NCBI GenBank assembly: GCA_028706835.1
Contig: JAQTVL010000237.1
Location: forward strand, 1-6,966
Direction of reading: 5' to 3'
Source of the DNA: Phycisphaerae bacterium
GTDB taxonomy: Bacteria > Planctomycetota > Phycisphaerae > JAJVII01
Length of the DNA: 6,966 nt
Positions 1-5,186 of the stretch are shown piece after piece. Under the pieces are notes generated by a model. That model saw only the letters and a list, made by a program, of their open reading frames with translations, was not told the DNA's origin and searched no databases. The position numbers and the translations under genes were made by a program. How positions within the stretch are numbered: position 1 is the first letter of the stretch; the number at the start of each line of letters is the position of its first letter.

Positions 1-1
1 C

Positions 2-1921
2 TCGACACTGGCAGAGGAGATCGAGACCCTGTTCGCCCTCTCCGAAGCCTACGAGCGTAAGGGCGACATGAACGCCGCCGCTCGCTGCCTACGGACCATC
101 ATCGAAACCTATGGCCGGCACGAGTATCCCATCTCGCCGCTGGCGGCGCTGGACGGCGGGCAGGTGCTCGGGGCGGCCAACCAGACTCTGGACCGCACCA
201 CCGGCTTCCTCGGCGACAACCTCTACAGCAAGGAGATGTCCCGCAGCCTGACCCTCATGAGGCGAGGCCTCCCGCTTTACCTGAGCACCGTGTCTCCGCT
301 GCCCAAGACGCTGACATTGCGGGCTGGTGAGCGGGCTGCGTGGCAGTTGGCCCGGTTGCAGAAGACCTCATCCCAGTTCGCCGGCGACTTCGAGAAGACG
401 GCGACGACGGAACTGGACGGCAAGACGGAGCCCGAGCAGTTGCAGCGGATGTGGGAGTTCCCCGGCACGACTGCGGCCCAGAAGACCCTGGAGGCCCTCT
501 GCGAGTCGTCCGGCAAGCTGGACCCGGTGCTGGCCCGGCAGCGTCTGTGGCGGCTGTCGGACGCCGCCCGTGTGGGCAATCTGAAACTGCCCGAGAAGTT
601 CGCCGCCAAACTGACAACCCCCGACTTCGATAAGTTGACTGTTACAATCCCGCAGACGGCCAAGCCCTATGACTTCGCCGACGCCGACGGGGCAAGCCGT
701 TTGATCCTCCAGCGTGGCGACGATCAGAGCCAGCATGGCGAACTGATGTTCGTCGGCGGCCGGGTTCGCAAGCGGGTGGACAACAAGTTCATCCTGACCT
801 GCATGGACCTGAAGACCGGGACCAAGAAGTGGGAAACGATCGATATCCGGCTGAAGGGCAGCGGCCAGGAGGCGGGATTCTACGAGGCGTTCGTGTTGGG
901 CGATCGTGTGATCGTGCATGGCCTGTATGACGTGCTGGCATTCAACGTGGCCGACGGCAAGGCGATCTGGAGTTATCGGGTGCCATTCGACTTTGAAATC
1001 AAGAACGCGCTTCTCAGCGGCGACCTGCTCATGCTGGCCGGCAAGACGGAGACCCTCGCTCTCTACCTGCCAACGGAGAACCCGAACGGGGAGGTGGCGT
1101 GGCAGGTGGGCGAGATGGGCGACCTGTACATCATGCCGTATATGCGAAACGATCGCCTGATCAGTGTCCGCAAACTGCCGTACTCAGTAACCGTTCGTTA
1201 CCGTTCGACGGGTCAGTTGATCGGCCGACTCGACCTTCCGGATTTGTCGATGCACATGGCGCACCCGCTGATCGAGGGCGGGCCGGAAGAACTGCCGGCA
1301 GCGCATTGCGACAACCTGCTGGCGGTGACGGATGGGTGGTACTACGTCGTGGTAGACACCGACAAGCTGGCGATCTCGTGGAAACGATTGATTGACTCAA
1401 ACGACGTGACCCGCGAGCCGGCGATGCGATTGGCGTTGAGCACTGATTATCTGTGCGTGTTGAAAGAGGACTACGACCAGAAGGCGATCTACATGCTGTC
1501 AGCCAGGACGGGCGAGGTCCTGTGGAACAGCAACCCGAAGGACCCAAACGCCCCGGTGGCGATGCACTCTCTGATTATTGCCGGCGAAACAGTTTATGGA
1601 ATCATCCCGCACGCCGGCCAGGGTTTCTACATGGCAGCGGTGGAGTGCAAGAGCGGCAAGCGGCTGTATAAGCAGGAATACAAGGACTATCAGAGCAAGC
1701 CGAAGATAGGCATGCTGCCGCAGGTGTATGGCGGGTATCTGGTGCTTCAACTGGAGGACCGCCAGGACTTCGAGGTGAAGGCGTTCGAGGCGAAGACAGG
1801 CAAGCTAGCTCACGACGTGAAGGACAAGGGCGTGGCCCCGTTCGGCGTGCATGGCCGGCTGAGCGCGACGGTTCAGGCGGGGCGCGTCGTGCTGCTTGGC
1901 AAGGACAAGATGCAAGAGTAG
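2..1921 (+). CDS. PQQ-like beta-propeller repeat protein (5' end outside window)
   Basis: The reading frame is open from base 2, so the ATG at 68 is probably internal: the 22 codons before it read as a continuous helix (LFALSEAYERKGDMNAAARC begins in them) and no Shine-Dalgarno precedes 68. About 639 residues are visible. The first ~50 look like a TPR-type helical pair, followed by a helical region to about base 650. The rest is beta-rich, with recurring 'x-D/A-x-x-T/D-G-K-x-x-W' turns typical of PQQ/quinoprotein propeller blades at about 800-835 (CMDLKTGTKKWE), 947-976 (VADGKAIWSY), 1496-1528 (LSARTGEVLWN), 1646-1681 (CKSGKRLYKQEY) and 1785-1817 (FEAKTGKLAHD). Such repeats form a scaffold or binding propeller, often extracytoplasmic. 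No enzymatic residues can be assigned, and the end that would carry a signal peptide is missing. The final codons are MQE-stop. The substrate or partner is unknown. The fold class is well supported; the function is not. Confidence 0.85.
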   Translation, partial: STLAEEIETLFALSEAYERKGDMNAAARCLRTIIETYGRHEYPISPLAALDGGQVLGAANQTLDRTTGFLGDNLYSKEMSRSLTLMRRGLPLYLSTVSPLPKTLTLRAGERAAWQLARLQKTSSQFAGDFEKTATTELDGKTEPEQLQRMWEFPGTTAAQKTLEALCESSGKLDPVLARQRLWRLSDAARVGNLKLPEKFAAKLTTPDFDKLTVTIPQTAKPYDFADADGASRLILQRGDDQSQHGELMFVGGRVRKRVDNKFILTCMDLKTGTKKWETIDIRLKGSGQEAGFYEAFVLGDRVIVHGLYDVLAFNVADGKAIWSYRVPFDFEIKNALLSGDLLMLAGKTETLALYLPTENPNGEVAWQVGEMGDLYIMPYMRNDRLISVRKLPYSVTVRYRSTGQLIGRLDLPDLSMHMAHPLIEGGPEELPAAHCDNLLAVTDGWYYVVVDTDKLAISWKRLIDSNDVTREPAMRLALSTDYLCVLKEDYDQKAIYMLSARTGEVLWNSNPKDPNAPVAMHSLIIAGETVYGIIPHAGQGFYMAAVECKSGKRLYKQEYKDYQSKPKIGMLPQVYGGYLVLQLEDRQDFEVKAFEAKTGKLAHDVKDKGVAPFGVHGRLSATVQAGRVVLLGKDKMQE

Positions 1922-1932
1922 TATGTCGGTTT

Positions 1933-1951
1933 CCGCCCGGCGTGCGGGCGG
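1933..1951. other. Short GC-rich inverted repeat in the intergenic gap
   Basis: CCGCCCG (1933-1939) and CGGGCGG (1945-1951) are perfect 7-bp complements around a 5-base loop, 12 bases after the stop of the propeller gene. No T-run follows on either strand, so it is not a standard intrinsic terminator. It could attenuate read-through or protect an mRNA end within a two-gene transcript. The stem is directly visible; the role is inferred. Confidence 0.4.
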
Positions 1952-1963
1952 CCACATGTTTCG

Positions 1964-1971
1964 GGAGAAGG
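1964..1971 (+). promoter_or_regulatory. Shine-Dalgarno for the fusion oxidoreductase
   Basis: GGAGAAGG lies four bases before the ATG at 1976 and fixes that start codon. No convincing promoter is visible in the 54-base gap, consistent with (not proof of) co-transcription with the upstream propeller gene. Confidence 0.7.
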
Positions 1972-1975
1972 ACAG

Positions 1976-3976
1976 ATGGCAGAGAAACTGGCGTGGGGAA
2001 TCATCGGAGCGGGTCGGATCGCGGGCAACTTCGCCGAGGGAGTCGTCAAGTCGCGGACGGGCAGACTCCTGGCGGTCGGCAGCCGAACGCAGGAGAAGGC
2101 GGACGCATTCGCCAACGAGCACAACATCCCGCGGCGATACGTCGGCTACGACAAGCTGCTGGCGGACCCCGACGTACAGGCGGTCTACATCGCCACGCCG
2201 CACCCGCTGCACGCCGAGTGGGCGATCCGCGCGGCGGAGGCCGGCAAGCACATCCTCTGCGAGAAGCCGATCGGCATCAACCACGGGCAGGCGATGGCGA
2301 TCGTCGAGGCGGCGGCAGCCAACGACGTCTTCCTGATGGAAGCGTACATGTATCGCTGCTCCCCGCAGACGGCCAAGCTGGTCGAACTGGTCCGCAGCAG
2401 GATCGTCGGCGACGTGCGGGTGATCCGCGCGACGTTCGCCTTCCACGCGGGGTTCGACCCGGACGGCCGGCTGTTCAACAACGCCATGGCGGGCGGCGGC
2501 ATCCTCGACGTCGGCGGGTATTGCACGTCGATGGTTCGGCTGATCGCCGGGGCCGCGGCGGGCAAGGACGGCCCGGCTGAGCCCGTCGACTTCAAAGGCG
2601 CCGGGCACATCGGCGCGACCGGCGTGGACGAGTGGGCGGTCGCGACGGCGGTGTTTCCCGGCGACATCCTGGCGCAGCTTTCGACCGGCGTATCGCTCAA
2701 CCAGGACAACGCCGTGCAGATCTTCGGCAGCAAGGGCAACATCCTCGTGCCATGGCCGTGGATCCCCAGCCGGGAGGGCGGCGCGACGAAGATCATCGTC
2801 AAGGTGAACAAAGAGAAGGAGCCTAGCGAGGTCGTCGTCAAGACGAGCGAGTGGCTCTACGGGCTGGAGGCGGACACCGTCGCCGACAACCTTGCGAAGA
2901 GGCAGGCGGCCGCCATGTCGTGGGAAGACACGCTGGGCAACATGAAGATGATGGACGCCTGGCGGGGGGCGTTCGGGCAGGTCTACGACGCGGAGAAGCC
3001 GGAGAACGTCGGGCCTGCGGCGAACCGCCCGCTGCGGTTCGCTGCCCGGTCCAAACCTGCGATGCTTTACGGGAAACTGCCCGGCCTGGACAAGCCAGTG
3101 TCGCGGCTGGTCATGGGCGTGGACAACCAGCAGGGCATGGCCCATACGGCTGCGATGTTCGACGATTTCTTCGAGCGCGGCGGCAACTGCTTCGACGTCG
3201 CGTACATCTACGGCGGCGGCCGCTGCGAGACGTTGCTCGGCCAATGGGTCAAGAGCCGCGGCCTGCGCGACCAGGTGGCGGTGATTACCAAGGGCGCCCA
3301 CACGCCGAACTGCGACCCGGCCAGCCTGGTCCGGCAGTTCAACGAGAGCCTTGAGCGCCTTCGCACCGACTACGTCGACATCTACATGATGCACCGCGAC
3401 AACCCGGCGGTGCCGGTCGGCGAGTTCGTCGACGCGATGGACAGTTTCCGCCGCAAGGGCCAGATGCGGCTCATCGGCGGGTCGAACTGGACGCTGGAGC
3501 GCGTCGAGGCCGCCAACGCCTACGCCAGGTCCAAGGGCATCGCGGGCCTACAGGTGCTCAGCAACAATTTCAGCCTGGCGCAAATGGTCAACCCGCCATG
3601 GAACGGATGCCTGTCCTGCTCCGACGCGACGTGGCGGGCCTGGCTGACCCGAACGGGCATGCCGGTGCTGCCGTGGTCCAGCCAGGCGCGGGGCTTCTTC
3701 ACGCCGCGGTCGAACCCAGCCGACCAGTCCGACAAGGACCTCGTGCGCTGCTGGTACAGCGACGACAACTTCCGGCGCAAGGAACGGGCGGAGGAACTGG
3801 CCCGCAAACTCGGAGTGCCGACGATCAGCATCGCCCTGGCCTACGTGCTGAACCAGCCCTTCCCCACGTTCCCCCTGATCGGCCCGCGGGCGATCAGCGA
3901 GACGCGGTCGAGCTGCGCGGGTCTGGCGGTGACGCTGACCGCGGAGCAGGTGCAGTGGTTGAACCTGGAAGCGTGA
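1976..3976 (+). CDS. Gfo/Idh/MocA oxidoreductase - aldo/keto reductase fusion
   Basis: A 666-residue protein with two complete oxidoreductase modules in one uninterrupted frame. Residues 1 to about 350 are a Gfo/Idh/MocA dehydrogenase. It has a Rossmann dinucleotide loop GIIGAGRIAG (8-17), an ATPHPLH segment (73-79), the EKP motif with the conserved catalytic lysine (Glu96-Lys97-Pro98), the GGGILDVGGY segment of the C-terminal domain (173-182), and IFGSKGN (249-255). A short linker leads at about residue 360 into an aldo/keto reductase barrel with all four catalytic residues: Asp407 and Tyr412 in FDVAYIYGG, Lys439 in ITKG, His473 in MMHRDN. The barrel end shows PWSSQARGFF and PLIGPR, typical of cofactor-binding loops. 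Both halves should use NAD(P)(H), probably in the cytoplasm since no signal peptide is seen. The likely substrates are sugars, polyols or derived aldehydes/ketones, but the sequence does not say which. A strong ribosome binding site supports the start. No frameshift or missing catalytic residue was found. Confidence 0.92.
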   Translation: MAEKLAWGIIGAGRIAGNFAEGVVKSRTGRLLAVGSRTQEKADAFANEHNIPRRYVGYDKLLADPDVQAVYIATPHPLHAEWAIRAAEAGKHILCEKPIGINHGQAMAIVEAAAANDVFLMEAYMYRCSPQTAKLVELVRSRIVGDVRVIRATFAFHAGFDPDGRLFNNAMAGGGILDVGGYCTSMVRLIAGAAAGKDGPAEPVDFKGAGHIGATGVDEWAVATAVFPGDILAQLSTGVSLNQDNAVQIFGSKGNILVPWPWIPSREGGATKIIVKVNKEKEPSEVVVKTSEWLYGLEADTVADNLAKRQAAAMSWEDTLGNMKMMDAWRGAFGQVYDAEKPENVGPAANRPLRFAARSKPAMLYGKLPGLDKPVSRLVMGVDNQQGMAHTAAMFDDFFERGGNCFDVAYIYGGGRCETLLGQWVKSRGLRDQVAVITKGAHTPNCDPASLVRQFNESLERLRTDYVDIYMMHRDNPAVPVGEFVDAMDSFRRKGQMRLIGGSNWTLERVEAANAYARSKGIAGLQVLSNNFSLAQMVNPPWNGCLSCSDATWRAWLTRTGMPVLPWSSQARGFFTPRSNPADQSDKDLVRCWYSDDNFRRKERAEELARKLGVPTISIALAYVLNQPFPTFPLIGPRAISETRSSCAGLAVTLTAEQVQWLNLEA

Positions 3977-3996
3977 ACGGTTCGCGCAGCGTAATC

Positions 3997-4029
3997 GACA
4001 TGGGTAGGCCCTCGCGGGCTGTCCCTGTC
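3997..4029 (-). ncRNA. Group II intron domain VI with bulged branch-point A
   Basis: On the minus strand GACA (4029-4026) pairs with TGTC (4000-3997), GGG (4025-4023) with CCC (4004-4002), and GCCC (4019-4016) with GGGC (4011-4008) under a GCGA tetraloop, with a 3x3 internal loop between. An unpaired A at 4001 sits between the CCC and TGTC strands, eighth base from the GAT end at 3994. This is the position of the lariat branch-point adenosine in group II introns. Confidence 0.78.
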
Positions 4030-4032
4030 ACG

Positions 4033-4062
4033 CCACCGTACGCACGGGTCCGTATACGGCGG
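4033..4062 (-). ncRNA. Group II intron domain V
   Basis: On the minus strand, CCGCCGTAT (4062-4054) pairs over nine positions with GTACGGTGG (4041-4033), including the G-U pair and CGC triad expected at the catalytic site. The distal stem ACG/CGT (4053-4051 and 4046-4044) closes a GACC loop, with a two-base GC bulge (4043-4042) on the 3' side. This is the classic domain V arrangement, 30 bases instead of the usual 34, as expected of class C introns. It binds the catalytic metal ions in splicing. Confidence 0.8.
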
Positions 4063-4159
4063 CAAGCAGCCGGCGCAGGCCGAAGTGTGATTTGGCACTG
4101 GGGAAGGGATTCCGTCCGGAGGATGGCGAGTGGTTGGATGCCCGCAGCCCGCTTCAACG

Positions 4160-4198
4160 AAAACAACCGATCCCCGAGATGAACCCGGTTATCGGTTG
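4160..4198 (-). terminator. Terminator-like hairpin, minus strand
   Basis: CAACCGAT (minus strand 4198-4191) pairs with ATCGGTTG (4171-4164), with an inner CCG/CGG pairing after a 2x2 internal loop. Four T residues follow (4163-4160). The stem is AT/GC-mixed and the T-run short, so it would be weak. No gene precedes it on this strand. Class C introns favour insertion next to terminators, so a relationship to the adjacent intron end is possible; alternatively it is part of intron domain IV. Confidence 0.4.
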
Positions 4199-4312
4199 CC
4201 TTCGAGATCCAAAACGCGTCACGGCCGCGGTATTTGGGAGTCCTTCGAGTGCCAGGCCGGTCCTCGTTTCCCGGCACACCGCACTATCTCGCGACTGCGG
4301 CTACACGCCGCC

Positions 4313-4327
4313 GCCCGCTTCGCGGGC
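4313..4327. repeat. Perfect hairpin, TTC loop
   Basis: GCCCGC-TTC-GCGGGC is a perfect 6-bp stem with a three-base loop, abutting the left end of the putative MITE. A second short stem (GCGGC at 4297-4301 with GCCGC at 4307-4311) lies immediately to its left. It belongs to the family of triloop hairpins scattered through this gene-free region. Confidence 0.55.
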
Positions 4328-4508
4328 TAACACTACAGCGTACCTTTGCTTCGATGAATCTGTTCGAAGTCATTGTCCAAACAGGCGTTACATGGGTTCC
4401 GGCGACCATGAACAGAACGCCAAACCGCCGCGATAGATTGAAGCGTAAGACTCGACCATTCGGTCACTTACAGGAGTTCTCGGAACACGAACGTACGCTG
4501 TAGTGCTA
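4328..4508. mobile_element. Putative MITE with terminal inverted repeats and TA flanks
   Basis: ACACTACAGCGTAC at 4330-4343 and its inverse GTACGCTGTAGTGC at 4493-4506 match at 13 of 14 positions (only the outermost base differs), and the match extends weakly outward. Both ends are directly flanked by TA (4328-4329 and 4507-4508), which fits a TA target duplication of the kind made by IS630/Tc1-mariner-type transposases. The ~150-base interior has no credible reading frame, so the element would be non-autonomous. The paired ends are directly visible; the MITE interpretation and family are inference from one copy. Confidence 0.5.
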
Positions 4509-4581
4509 AGATCCCAGCGAACCGCCCTGCCCCCCCAATTCGCCCCCGAGGCGTGAGGCGACAGAACATCCCGGCAAATCA

Positions 4582-4596
4582 GTCCGCGAAGCGGAC
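4582..4596. repeat. Perfect hairpin, GAA loop
   Basis: GTCCGC-GAA-GCGGAC is a perfect 6-bp stem with a three-base loop. On the minus strand it reads GTCCGCTTCGCGGACTGA, close to GTCCGCTTGGCGGGCTGA on the same strand at about 4803-4786. The two are probably diverged copies of one small repeat. Confidence 0.5.
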
Positions 4597-4661
4597 GCCC
4601 GCCTCTCCCGCCCAGTCCAGACCGATCGCCCCGCCTCAGCGCCAGCGTGCAAACCAGCCGG

Positions 4662-4697
4662 CCTTCCCGCGACCCCGTCACGCCAGGCGTGGGAAGG
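4662..4697. repeat. Nested inverted repeat
   Basis: CCTTCCC (4662-4668) and GGGAAGG (4691-4697) are perfect 7-bp complements. Inside, sharing one base, is the smaller hairpin CACGC-CAG-GCGTG (4679-4691). The two foldings compete for base 4691. The structure directly abuts copy A of the 33-base repeat, so it may be part of the same element. Confidence 0.4.
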
Positions 4698-4743
4698 AAA
4701 GCGGGGCCTTCGTCCCACGCAGTCCAAAGCGGCCTGCGGCCGC
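4698..4743 (+). repeat. 33-base repeat copy A with terminal hairpin
   Basis: Bases 4698-4730 match the minus-strand copy at 4894-4862 in 31 of 33 positions; the conserved core includes GCGGGGCCTTCGTCCC and TCCAAAGC. It ends in the perfect hairpin GCGGCC-TGC-GGCCGC (4729-4743). The other copy ends in a hairpin of different sequence but the same geometry. The two copies face each other across about 105 bases. Confidence 0.65.
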
Positions 4744-4848
4744 GAAGAAAATGATGTGTCACCGCACGCGAGCGTCCCGCATTCTTCAGCCCGCCAAGCG
4801 GACCGGCTCGGAACGATGCCTGCGAGGAATCACCCCGCCGCCATCCCC

Positions 4849-4894
4849 GCCGGCGTAGCCGGCTTTGGAGTGCGCGGGACGAAGGCCCCGCTTT
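4849..4894 (-). repeat. 33-base repeat copy B with terminal hairpin
   Basis: On the minus strand 4894-4862 repeats copy A with two substitutions, then runs into GCCGGC-TAC-GCCGGC (4863-4849), a perfect 6-bp stem with a three-base loop. The stem sequence differs from copy A while complementarity is kept, which argues that the folded form matters. Orientation is opposite to copy A. Confidence 0.65.
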
Positions 4895-4903
4895 GCAGCC
4901 TCC

Positions 4904-4932
4904 TCCGTGAAGCAGACGAACGCGTATCCCCG
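4904..4932 (+). repeat. Diverged direct repeat, copy 1
   Basis: Matches 4950-4978 in 23 of 29 positions, around an exact 12-base core GAAGCAGACGAA (4909-4920). It lies ten bases beyond the outer end of copy B of the 33-base repeat. Confidence 0.5.
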
Positions 4933-4949
4933 CACGGCTACGATTCCAG

Positions 4950-4978
4950 TCCACGAAGCAGACGAAGGCATGTCCGCG
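4950..4978 (+). repeat. Diverged direct repeat, copy 2
   Basis: Second copy, 46 bases after the first, with the GAAGCAGACGAA core at 4955-4966. The six differences are spread over the flanks, as in an old duplication or two members of a dispersed family. Confidence 0.5.
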
Positions 4979-5005
4979 ACCGCCCCCTATCACGACTCAT
5001 TCTCC

Positions 5006-5033
5006 AAAAAGCCCAGGCACTGCGTCCCTGGGC
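5006..5033 (-). terminator. Intrinsic terminator, minus strand, without an upstream gene
   Basis: On the minus strand GCCCAGG (5033-5027) pairs perfectly with CCTGGGC (5017-5011) over a nine-base loop and is followed by TTTTT (5010-5006): a standard rho-independent terminator. No minus-strand gene lies to its right; the next gene, truD, is on the + strand. On the + strand the hairpin is followed only by CCTCTTCGCTCTCC, a poor U-tract. It may end an unannotated minus-strand transcript, or be a relic of a lost gene. Confidence 0.6.
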
Positions 5034-5172
5034 CTCTTCGCTCTCCTCCGCGCCACCCCCCCCTCCCGCTTGCCCGTTCGGCGCTCTTTCCCAGGCGCCG
5101 CGCTCCCCGGTTCGCCATCCACACAACGCCCTCCTACGCCAACTTTACTCCTGCGCCCTGCCCGTTCCCCGC

Positions 5173-5178
5173 TACAAT
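5173..5178 (+). promoter_or_regulatory. Promoter -10 element of truD (leaderless start)
   Basis: TACAAT, within CGCTACAAT, ends nine bases before the A of the truD ATG at 5187. Transcription would begin about at the start codon, giving a leaderless or nearly leaderless mRNA. There is no Shine-Dalgarno before the ATG, in agreement. No good -35 box lies at 16-18 bases; CTTTAC (5143-5148) is too far. The same nine bases precede the response-regulator gene downstream. Confidence 0.55.
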
Positions 5179-5186
5179 GCTCCACT

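Larger units (their letters stand above)
3994..4062 (-). mobile_element. Group II intron remnant, class C-like 3' end (domains V and VI)
   Basis: Read on the minus strand, the sequence folds into a catalytic domain V (4062 to 4033), a three-base joiner, and a branch-point domain VI ending in GAU at 3994, the expected RAY-type intron 3' end. The element would run leftward toward the fusion oxidoreductase, in opposite orientation, and its 3' boundary sits 18 bases beyond that gene's stop, so the gene is undamaged. Intron sequence should continue above 4062 (domain IV and upstream), but I cannot recognise a reverse transcriptase/maturase or a GUGCG-type 5' end. The copy is therefore 5'-truncated, internally deleted, or an ORF-less form whose 5' half I could not delimit. 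Class C is inferred from the CGC triad and the shortened distal stem of domain V. Confidence 0.75.
3977..5186. other. 1.2-kb gene-free region with mobile-element remnants and hairpin repeats
   Basis: No open frame here reads like a protein: all are short or made of Arg/Pro/Gly/Ala/Ser-rich translations that run through hairpins and repeats. From left to right it holds a group II intron 3' end on the minus strand (3994-4062), a minus-strand terminator-like hairpin (4160-4198), a putative MITE (4328-4508), several perfect hairpins with three-base loops (4313-4327, 4582-4596, 4679-4691, 4729-4743, 4791-4801, 4849-4863), an inverted pair of a 33-base repeat (4698-4730 and 4862-4894), a diverged direct repeat (4904-4932 and 4950-4978), a second minus-strand terminator (5006-5033), a pyrimidine-rich + strand stretch (about 5034-5170), and the truD promoter. 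No tRNA, rRNA or CRISPR array was seen. Confidence 0.8.

Noticed and set aside
1805..3394. 529-codon open frame on the minus strand
   Set aside because: It lies antisense to the fusion oxidoreductase, whose domain motifs and ribosome binding site are clear. Its translation is rich in Arg, Val, His, Asp and Pro with no recognisable motif, as expected for the reverse frame of a GC-rich gene.
3894..4277. 127-codon minus-strand frame over the intron end, considered as a reverse transcriptase remnant
   Set aside because: It reads through domains V and VI into the oxidoreductase gene, and no reverse transcriptase or maturase motif could be found in any of the three frames.
4284..4767. Group II intron 5' end at one of the minus-strand GTGCG sites (4284 or 4767)
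   Set aside because: Five bases are too little to call a 5' splice site, neither site is followed by recognisable domain I structure, and the lengths they imply cannot be tested without related copies.
4698..4978. CRISPR array
   Set aside because: There are only two copies of each repeat; the 33-base pair is inverted and the 29-base pair diverged, so the regular spacing and near-identical direct repeats of an array are absent.
4388..4993. 201-codon open frame on the minus strand in the gene-free region
   Set aside because: The frame runs through the hairpins, the inverted 33-base repeat and part of the putative MITE; its Arg/Gly/Ser-rich translation shows no domain and no ribosome binding site.
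5070..5186. 39-residue N-terminal extension of TruD from an upstream ATG
   Set aside because: The extension is Pro/Arg/Ser-rich, precedes the normal family N-terminus, and overlaps the -10 promoter element.
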